From Alkalicoccus chagannorensis DSM 18086 (GTDB lineage: Bacteria; Bacillota; Bacilli; Bacillales; Salisediminibacteriaceae), in the NCBI RefSeq assembly GCF_000429725.1, contig NZ_KE386944.1, positions 333,865 to 397,864 of the forward strand: 64,000 nt of DNA, written 5' to 3'. Position numbers and translations under genes: made by a program. The first letter of the stretch is position 1; every line of letters begins with the position of its first letter. Below are positions 57,445 through 64,000 of this stretch, in pieces. The notes below the pieces were generated by a model, which saw only the letters and a program-made list of their open reading frames with translations, was not told the origin of the DNA and ran no database searches.

Positions 57445-58427
57445 ACAGCAGCGTGAGAAAGGCAGTTCCAAGCTATTTAAATCGTGCTTCAGTAACTATA
57501 GGGATTGATGAAGAAAAACTTTTTTTAGAGCTGGATGCTAAATTGGCTAAGGAAGAAAAGAGGGAGCTGCCTGAAGCGAAAAATCTAGAACACATATTGG
57601 AGCATTCGAAACAACTGTTGCTCGAAGAGGATTATTTTAAAGAGATTAGTAATAGAATCCACTTACTGTTCTTTCTTTTAGATGTTGATGGGAAGCTTCA
57701 GAATGATTCTGAGCTTCTTCTGGATGGTGCAACCATCAGAAAGTTAAGAAAAGCGAAGAGGCTTCCAATAGCTGACAGAATGATACATGAGTATGGTATT
57801 GATCTCAGCGCGAAAGTAAAATCCTCTTCTGTCGTTACAATAGAAACTTTGAGAGAGGCAGCCAATTTCAAAGAGTTTATGGATCTGTATTTTGAGGCTT
57901 GTACGAATGAGTTTATCAATGCGGGTTCTGTTGTAAGGCACTCAGTCGGGCATGAATTGTATCAGAATATAGAATCCTATAACAGCATAGACCAACTTAA
58001 TGAAGCCGCTCAAACAGGCATCTCTGAGTTGAATACTTCTGTTCTTGAATTCTCGAGTGCGGAAAACGTTGATCAAATGATGGAGCTCATGTATCGCTTT
58101 CATTTAAATTCCTTCACCGGGCAGATGTTTTCCATCCAGCAGCGTACTGCGGAGAAGCTTTTAAATGAAAACCTTCGGAATGAATCTTTTTCTGGATTTG
58201 TTAGACTAATGGAGAAGAAGATCGAAGAATCCAAACAACAATTGCTGATCGAAAATCAATTCTCCCGCCATGTGTTATCTTTAGTTCCGGTCAATGCACG
58301 TTCGGTGGCATTTCGAAGTGTAGCATGGGATGATGTGAATCAGGATGCGGAGTTTGTGGCTGTGAACCAAGGTGAAGAAGACATAACGAAATTTTCTACG
58401 ATCCAGTTTGAACGTATGTCGACGTAA
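57417..58427 (+). CDS. hypothetical protein in an AT-rich island
   Basis: 336 residues from ATG 57417 (MYKVSATEVDSSV), spaced seven bases from TTAGGAGA; ATG 57411 is too close to it. I recognise no family. The protein is soluble, largely helical, Glu/Leu/Ser-rich, without signal peptide or membrane segment. Codon use and base composition are AT-richer than the surrounding genes, and it lies right behind an ISL3 remnant between two surface-protein genes, so it was probably acquired. No terminator is evident. Toxin, defence or regulatory roles are all possible and none is supported. Confidence 0.7.
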   Translation: MYKVSATEVDSSVRKAVPSYLNRASVTIGIDEEKLFLELDAKLAKEEKRELPEAKNLEHILEHSKQLLLEEDYFKEISNRIHLLFFLLDVDGKLQNDSELLLDGATIRKLRKAKRLPIADRMIHEYGIDLSAKVKSSSVVTIETLREAANFKEFMDLYFEACTNEFINAGSVVRHSVGHELYQNIESYNSIDQLNEAAQTGISELNTSVLEFSSAENVDQMMELMYRFHLNSFTGQMFSIQQRTAEKLLNENLRNESFSGFVRLMEKKIEESKQQLLIENQFSRHVLSLVPVNARSVAFRSVAWDDVNQDAEFVAVNQGEEDITKFSTIQFERMST

Positions 58428-58693
58428 AAGTATCATCTGAATAGTAAGCTTCTGTTCATTTTCGTATCAACAAGCGTGCCGAGAATGGTCCCGTTATTGC
58501 AGCTTCCTACCTAAAGGGTGGGGAGCTCTTTTTCATAGGCGGATCGACTACTTTGTTGGAAATGACGCAGAAATCTATAAATAGAATTGACATTATTCTG
58601 AAAATAATATATTTTGGATTACGAAGGACTTTGGATGATTATTGAATATTTACCATCCTTCGTTCTGATTTTTAAATTCATAGGAGGGGTTGG

Positions 58694-61600
58694 ATGCGGA
58701 AAAAGGGAACAAAACTATCAGCAGTGACGCTTGGCCTTTTACTGGTTTCTTCAGCAGCAGTGACACCGGCAGCGGCAGAGACGACTGGAGATGGCGAGAG
58801 AGTGACATCTCTTTCAGATCACACGGAAACACAGGAGCGGGACGGTCTGTCAGAGCTTCAAGAGATAACAGGTGCTGAAGCAGATGAGAAAGTGGACGTT
58901 ATTATTGAATTAGAAGAATTGTCCGGAATTGAACGAGCTACTATGCAGCAGCAGTCCTACCAGGACTTAAGCGAAGAAGAACAACAAGCTTTCGAGAGAG
59001 AAATTGTATCTTCCCAAGAACTTGTCAAGCAGTCAGTAGCAGACGCAGGTCTGGACATTGAGTACATAGAGGAGTTTCAAACAGTGCTGAATGGCTTTAG
59101 TGCAGAAGTAACTCCAGAAGAAGCGGAACGTTTGGAGTCGCTGCTGGGTATTAAGAGAGTAAGTCCGGTACAGGAGTATGAGAGACCGGAAGTGACACCG
59201 GATACGAATTTCGGTTCTGAAATGGTTGAAGCACAGCAGGCCCGCGATGCTTACGGGTTTGATGGTGAAGGGATGGTTATCGGCGTTATCGACAGCGGAG
59301 CTGATCCGGAACATCAGGATTTCGTTCTTGATGAAGGCGTAGAAACGGCCATTACTGAGGAGGACGTAGAAGGCCACGATGGACCTGGTGCCTTTGCGAC
59401 GGACAAAGTTCCATATGAATATAATTATATGGATCAAGACGAAGTGACAAGAGATATAATGGCAGATGCAAGTCATGGTATGCACGTAGCAGGGACAGCT
59501 GCTGCGAATGGAGACCCGGAGGAAGGTGGGATTCAAGGGGTAGCTCCGAACGCACAGATATTAAATTTAAAAGTGTTTGGTAATGACCCTGAATTACAGA
59601 CGACGTCAAGTGATGTCTACATTCAAGCGATGGAAGATGCTGTAGAGCTTGGAGCAGATGTATTGAACCTCAGCCTCGGTTCTCCGGCAGGCTTCTCTTT
59701 ACCAGAAAGTCCGGAGCAGGAGGCCGTGGAGAATGCGAAGGATAATGGATTGATTGTTTCTATCTCCGCAGGCAACTCGGACCGGATGGGGAGTGGTTAT
59801 GCTGAACCGTTTGCAGCTAACCCGGAAACCGGGGTTGTAGGGGCTCCTTCGGTGTCCGAGAGTTCTATTTCCGTCGCCTCCAGTGAGAACACCCACATGC
59901 AGGTGGATCTGCTCCGCTATGAGGGAGAAGAAACAAATACACTTCCATACGGGTCTTATTCTGCTTACGACCCCCAGGACGTCCTTGATGGCGAATATGA
60001 ACTTGTTTATGCCGGACTTGGCCAGGAAAGTGATTTTGAAGAACTGGATGAAGATGTCGAAGGCAAGATTGTTGTCACCATGCGTGGAGAAAACCCATTT
60101 ACCGAGAAAACCTTGAACGCGCAAGACAGGGGTGCTGTCGGAAGTATCATCGTCAATAATGAACCGGGCTCCATTTCACTGGCGTCGGATCCTGAGATTG
60201 AAATTCCTCATCTAGGGATGTCCAATGAAGCAGGAATGGAACTCGTCGAGGAGATGCAAAACACATCCGTGACAGTCGATTTCTCCGAAGGAACCCAGAC
60301 GGTAGAAAATCCTCAAATGAATGAGATGTCCGATTTCACGAGCTGGGGATTAACGCCGACCCTTGAATTCAAGCCGGAAATTACGGCTCCAGGAGGTCAG
60401 ATTCTTTCTACGTTGGAAGAAGGGGAATACGGCGTGATGAGCGGAACTTCGATGGCTGCTCCACATGTAGCTGGTGGGAGTGCCTTGATGTTGGAACGTG
60501 TGGAAGAATTGTTTGATTTGAGTGGTTTCGAGAAAGCACAGAAAGCGGAGACCATGATGATGAATACCGCAGAGCCGAAGTTGGATTCTGCGGAGAACAA
60601 TGAATGGGAAACATTCTATTCTCCACGAAGACAAGGTGCTGGGGAAATGAACCTTTACAGCGCTGGATCGACGCCGGTTACGGTAACGTATAGCGATACG
60701 AATAAAGGCACCGTTGCACTGAAGGAGTTTGAACAAACGACCAGCTTCGAACTGGACGTAAGAAACTTCAGCGAAGAAGAGGTAACGTATGATGTCGATA
60801 CTGCCGTTCAATCCATGCAGGTGAATGGCAATCGTGTCTCTGATGACGCAGGACCTCTCGAAGGTGCTGAGGTCAACGTAGAGGGTGGAGAGGAAGAGCT
60901 TCACTTAGAGGCAGGGGAAGAAACGTCTGTTACCATTCATGTCGATACAACAGATGCGGAAGTCTATGATCAGGAGGCCGGCGCCTACGTTTCGGCAGTG
61001 GAGGCATTCGAGAATGGATACTTCGTAGACGGATTTGTCACTTTTGATGCGGTCAATGATGATGCTCCGCAGCTGTCCGTCCCTTTTTCAGGTTTTGATG
61101 GACCATGGGGAGATGCACCGCATGTGGATCCGGCAGCCCATGAAGAAGAAGCTTTTTACGATGGAATTCCTGAAGGAACAGGGCTGCTTCTTTTCGACGG
61201 ATTTAACTTGCTGCCACTCGGACTAAATCCATTCACAGAGGAAGTGGACGAAGAAAATCTAGCATTTTCGCCGCAATCAGGCATGCTGCTTCCAGAGGTG
61301 TCCCTTCTACGAAATGTAGAGTCGTTGAATGTACACCTTTTGGATGAAGAAGGGAATCAAAAAAAGACGATCTTAGAAGAGGAGAATCTACCGAAGAGCT
61401 ATTTTGACGGAGGTATGGTCCCTTCAACGTTGCTGGAAGAAGCATTGTGGACAGGAGAGATAGGAGGGAATCTGGTGGAAGATGGTGATTACATCATTCA
61501 ATATGAAACCACTCTTCCTTTCGATGATACGGAAACTCAGACATACGATATCCCATTCGTCCTTGATACGACCCCTCCCGTGGTTTCGAATGTAGAAATA

Positions 61601-63451
61601 GAAAATGAAAACACGATTCTATGGGAAGAAGAGGCCAACGGGTCTGATGTTCTTGCTGCTCAGGTAATGATCAATGGGATAGAAGAAACGTTTATGGAAA
61701 GTGGAGTAGAGGAGTTCAGTCTTGATGAGAACCTGGAGGAAGGAGACCATGTTCAAGTTGCAGTAATTGATTATGCTGATAATGTAGGTGCTGCAGAACA
61801 AACATATGTAGACGGTGATCTCAGTCTCATCGTGGATTCTCCTCAGCCAAATACCATCACCAACGTTGATGAGAAAATTGTCGAAGGCCAAGTCTTTGCG
61901 GAAGACGGGCTGGATTCGCTTCAACTCAACGAAGAAGAGCTGGATGTTGAAGAGACGAACGAAGGCTGGTATTCCTTCGGTGAAAGTATCGCATTTGAGG
62001 AAGGCACTAAGGAGCTCACGTTCGAAGCAGTAGATAATGAAGGAGACCAATCAGAGGTGACCCGTTCGCTGCTGGTAGATCGCACAGCTCCAGAGATTGA
62101 CTTAAGTGAAGCACCAGAAAATGTACCAAACGGCTCCAGCAGCGTAGAAGTTCCTGTGACGCTGACGGACAATAACGACGCGGTTGATTTATATGTCAAC
62201 GGATCACAGGTGATCGAAGTGACGAGTGAGGACCTTTTTGCAGACAATGAACTGAATGAAACGGTCGAAGTGTCGCTTGATCTTGAAACAGGAAGCAATA
62301 CCTTTGAGATGGAAGCTTTCGATGCAGCCGGCAACTCGACAGAAAAAACGTACGAAGTAACGAGAGCCGAAGCTCCAAGCGGCGGCAGCATTCCTGTTCC
62401 AAGTCCTCCAGTGGAAGAAGAGCAGGAGCAGGATGGAGAACATCTGAATCAAATTGAATCGCAGTTAGAAGAAGAAGGAGAGACAGTCGTTCTATCGGTG
62501 GAAGAGGAAACCGGAGAATTAAACCTTTCAGAGGAAGAACTGAAAAAAACGGCAGAGCAACAACGTCATCTAACAGTGGAAAGTGCTGATGCTTCTGTTA
62601 CAATCCCTTCTAGTGTGGTAGAAGAGATGGCGGCAGCTGGAGAAGGCAGTATCCGCCTGAACATGAGTGAAACGGAAGAAGACAATGCTGTTTCTGAAGC
62701 CTTGGAAGTATCCGTTCAGGCAGGCGAAGAATCGATGGATGAGTTTAGTGATGCAGTCACCATCACCATGAATGTGAACGAGGAGGAGAGCGACCCTCGC
62801 ACCATCGTCGGCTACCACATCGATGACGACGGCGAGCGCACGTTCAAAGGCGGAAATGCCGAGGACGGCACGCTGACGTTCACGACGGACCACTTCTCGA
62901 CGTTCGTCGCCGTTGACAATGCGCGTACATTTGATGATGCAGTCGACCACTGGTCCGAAGACTACGTGACCGTGATGGCCGCGCGCGAAGTGATTGAAGG
63001 CATGGACGACGACAGTTTCCAGCCGGAAGGCGATGTCACCCGGGCGGAATTTGCCGCACTTGTGACCCGCTCCTTCGAGCTGGAAGCAGAAGAAGCTCCA
63101 ACCTTTGATGACACTGACAGCGGCGCGTGGTATGCCGATTACGTCGCGGCTGCCGCAGAAGCAGGAGTGGTTGAGGGGGACGGAAACGAGTTCCGTCCGG
63201 ACGACACGATCACCCGCGAAGAAATGGCGCTCATGCTCGTGCGTGCCTATGAGCTGGACGGCGAGATGCAGGAAGGAACGGCGACGTTCCTTGACCAGCG
63301 CGACATTAACGACTGGTCCGCCGAGGCTGTTTCAAAAGCAGCGCAGGCAGGCTGGATCGAAGGTCGGGACAACGACCGGTTCGATCCACAGGACACAGCG
63401 ACCCGCGGCGAAGCCGCAGCGGTCTTCTACCGCACGATGGGAATCGAATAA
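58694..63451 (+). CDS. large SLH-anchored subtilase (C5a peptidase/lactocepin-like)
   Basis: 1585 residues: signal peptide (about 1-28), inhibitor I9-like propeptide (to about 165), peptidase S8 domain with D200 (GVIDSGAD), H261 (SHGMHVAG) and S586 (SGTSMAAPH), a protease-associated insert (about 400-540), Fn3-like and further beta-sandwich domains (about 640-1230), a Glu-rich linker, and three SLH domains (about 1412-1585). This is the C5a-peptidase/lactocepin layout. From about 62.79 kb the base composition jumps to GC-rich, so the anchor looks native and the protease body imported. AGGAGGGG precedes the ATG. It probably digests external protein or trims surface proteins. Confidence 0.92.
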   Translation: MRKKGTKLSAVTLGLLLVSSAAVTPAAAETTGDGERVTSLSDHTETQERDGLSELQEITGAEADEKVDVIIELEELSGIERATMQQQSYQDLSEEEQQAFEREIVSSQELVKQSVADAGLDIEYIEEFQTVLNGFSAEVTPEEAERLESLLGIKRVSPVQEYERPEVTPDTNFGSEMVEAQQARDAYGFDGEGMVIGVIDSGADPEHQDFVLDEGVETAITEEDVEGHDGPGAFATDKVPYEYNYMDQDEVTRDIMADASHGMHVAGTAAANGDPEEGGIQGVAPNAQILNLKVFGNDPELQTTSSDVYIQAMEDAVELGADVLNLSLGSPAGFSLPESPEQEAVENAKDNGLIVSISAGNSDRMGSGYAEPFAANPETGVVGAPSVSESSISVASSENTHMQVDLLRYEGEETNTLPYGSYSAYDPQDVLDGEYELVYAGLGQESDFEELDEDVEGKIVVTMRGENPFTEKTLNAQDRGAVGSIIVNNEPGSISLASDPEIEIPHLGMSNEAGMELVEEMQNTSVTVDFSEGTQTVENPQMNEMSDFTSWGLTPTLEFKPEITAPGGQILSTLEEGEYGVMSGTSMAAPHVAGGSALMLERVEELFDLSGFEKAQKAETMMMNTAEPKLDSAENNEWETFYSPRRQGAGEMNLYSAGSTPVTVTYSDTNKGTVALKEFEQTTSFELDVRNFSEEEVTYDVDTAVQSMQVNGNRVSDDAGPLEGAEVNVEGGEEELHLEAGEETSVTIHVDTTDAEVYDQEAGAYVSAVEAFENGYFVDGFVTFDAVNDDAPQLSVPFSGFDGPWGDAPHVDPAAHEEEAFYDGIPEGTGLLLFDGFNLLPLGLNPFTEEVDEENLAFSPQSGMLLPEVSLLRNVESLNVHLLDEEGNQKKTILEEENLPKSYFDGGMVPSTLLEEALWTGEIGGNLVEDGDYIIQYETTLPFDDTETQTYDIPFVLDTTPPVVSNVEIENENTILWEEEANGSDVLAAQVMINGIEETFMESGVEEFSLDENLEEGDHVQVAVIDYADNVGAAEQTYVDGDLSLIVDSPQPNTITNVDEKIVEGQVFAEDGLDSLQLNEEELDVEETNEGWYSFGESIAFEEGTKELTFEAVDNEGDQSEVTRSLLVDRTAPEIDLSEAPENVPNGSSSVEVPVTLTDNNDAVDLYVNGSQVIEVTSEDLFADNELNETVEVSLDLETGSNTFEMEAFDAAGNSTEKTYEVTRAEAPSGGSIPVPSPPVEEEQEQDGEHLNQIESQLEEEGETVVLSVEEETGELNLSEEELKKTAEQQRHLTVESADASVTIPSSVVEEMAAAGEGSIRLNMSETEEDNAVSEALEVSVQAGEESMDEFSDAVTITMNVNEEESDPRTIVGYHIDDDGERTFKGGNAEDGTLTFTTDHFSTFVAVDNARTFDDAVDHWSEDYVTVMAAREVIEGMDDDSFQPEGDVTRAEFAALVTRSFELEAEEAPTFDDTDSGAWYADYVAAAAEAGVVEGDGNEFRPDDTITREEMALMLVRAYELDGEMQEGTATFLDQRDINDWSAEAVSKAAQAGWIEGRDNDRFDPQDTATRGEAAAVFYRTMGIE

Positions 63452-63465
63452 ACGCAGTACCGCGA

Positions 63466-63498
63466 CCCGGGAGAGCCTCTGCTTTCCCGGGCCGTTTT
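63466..63498 (+). terminator. terminator of the large subtilase gene
   Basis: CCCGGGAGAG / CTTTCCCGGG (one G-T) followed by CCGTTTTT. Confidence 0.85.
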
Positions 63499-63539
63499 TG
63501 TGACGTAAAGCAGGTGAAACGAGGAGTGAGCGTTGCTGC

Positions 63540-63625
63540 TTGTATGGCGGGCTTACTGTGGACAGTCGACGAGGTTGGGACCGTACCTCGACGTACCTCT
63601 CGCCTCGAGTGGCGGGGTTGCGTAA
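63540..63625. repeat. intergenic repeat family 2, short copy
   Basis: GGCGGGCTTACTGTGG, CAGTCGACGAGGTTGGG, TACCTCGACGTACCTCTCG and AGTGGCGGGG follow the unit order of the 43.8-44.8 kb array. Nothing else is seen up to the transposase tail. Confidence 0.75.
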
Positions 63626-63854
63626 GCGTCAAAGAATACGTACGGAAAGCAGGCACTGGCGTGCCTGCCGCTCCAGGCGAACGCTTTCCGCAGGGCTTGT
63701 CTTCAACTACTTCTTCCCCTCTCCCGGGGAAGAAGGGATTTTCAGACGGCGCTGATCCTGTCGGAGTCGTCGCCTTCTGCTCGGGCACGCCAAAAAGCCG
63801 TATACCTTTCTCTTTTTCAAGAACGGCATACGGCCCATCGGCCGCTGGTGACGC

Positions 63855-64000
63855 TTATTCCAGCTTGAAGACAAAGGCTTCCTGCATGGCCGGCGCCCAC
63901 GGCAGGTACTCCTTTAGAACATCGGGCTCCAGGGAGGGCAGGTTCGGCAGGGTTTCCAACAGGTAGCGCAGGTACGCATGGATATTCAGCCTGTTCGCCT
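63855..64000 (-). CDS. IS66-family transposase, C-terminal end
   Basis: The gene enters from the right edge; 47 full codons are visible, reading NRLNIHAYLRYLLETLP and ending VLKEYLPWAPAMQEAFVFKLE. The NIHAYLRYLL and LPWAP motifs are those of the IS66 TnpC C-terminus. Just downstream, a GCCGTAT/ATACGGC hairpin-like stretch (63800-63833) may be near the element end, and a similar sequence stands alone at about 35.4 kb. Confidence 0.7.
   Translation of the reverse strand, partial: ANRLNIHAYLRYLLETLPNLPSLEPDVLKEYLPWAPAMQEAFVFKLE

Overview
The window reads as a chromosome segment of a haloalkaliphilic member of the Bacillaceae, and the gene order is the main evidence. From glyA through upp and mnaA, the complete atp operon, a DUF1146 gene (ywzB type), murA, mbl, flhO, flhP and an EpuA-type gene to fabZ it follows the Bacillus subtilis backbone. 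The ATP synthase has alkaliphile marks: a Lys eight residues after the essential Arg of subunit a, and a PxxExxP motif with an Ala-rich first helix in subunit c. Surface proteins are very acidic and there is a BCCT-type transporter, which fits a salty alkaline habitat. The sporulation genes that lie between murA and mbl in B. subtilis (spoIID, spoIIQ, spoIIID) and ywmB are missing, so the lineage may be asporogenous. A Salisediminibacterium- or Alkalicoccus-like organism is a guess, not a determination.

Layout. 1-3 kb: end of a class I CoA-transferase, a GntP permease and a short-chain dehydrogenase, plausibly a short-chain hydroxy/keto-acid module. An ORF-less group IIC intron lies directly behind the dehydrogenase terminator (3.09-3.71 kb). 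4.5-11.4 kb: glyA, upp, an IS3-family element sitting inside an intergenic repeat, a BCCT transporter with an eroded Trp box, and mnaA. 12-14 kb: a stalk-domain exported protein and a degenerate HD-GYP protein. 14.2-21.6 kb: atpZ-I-B-E-F-H-A-G-D-C. 22-30.5 kb: a NERD nuclease-like gene, DUF1146, murA, mbl, flhO, flhP, an EpuA-like gene and fabZ. 30.5-35.3 kb: a CotH lipoprotein convergent with a VTC-domain/DUF4956 pair, then a membrane-anchored LRR protein. 36-45 kb: an acyltransferase, a large stalk-domain protein, an anchored FAD oxidoreductase and three small Asp/Asn-rich lipoproteins. 45.6-63.5 kb: a cell-surface island with an NlpC/P60 hydrolase, an SLH amidase, an SLH subtilase, the main S-layer protein and a 1585-residue SLH subtilase. 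An AT-rich insert with an ISL3 remnant and an orphan gene interrupts the island. The window ends in an IS66-type transposase tail.

The genes largely serve two themes: energy and ion handling at high pH (ATP synthase, BCCT), and building and remodelling a wall covered by an SLH-anchored S-layer (MnaA for ManNAc polymers, MurA, Mbl, hydrolases, subtilases).

Two sets of non-coding structure deserve attention. Three families of GC-rich intergenic repeat, at least ten clusters in all, share a quasi-period near 21 bp and tend to follow gene ends. Separately, three tandem copies of an unknown element at 47.6-48.25 kb each combine a covarying hairpin with a constant UGGGACGG loop, a strong ribosome-binding site, a mini-ORF beginning MKVVVST, and a possible pseudoknot. 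That array is the best candidate for something undescribed. No tRNA, rRNA or CRISPR array was recognised.
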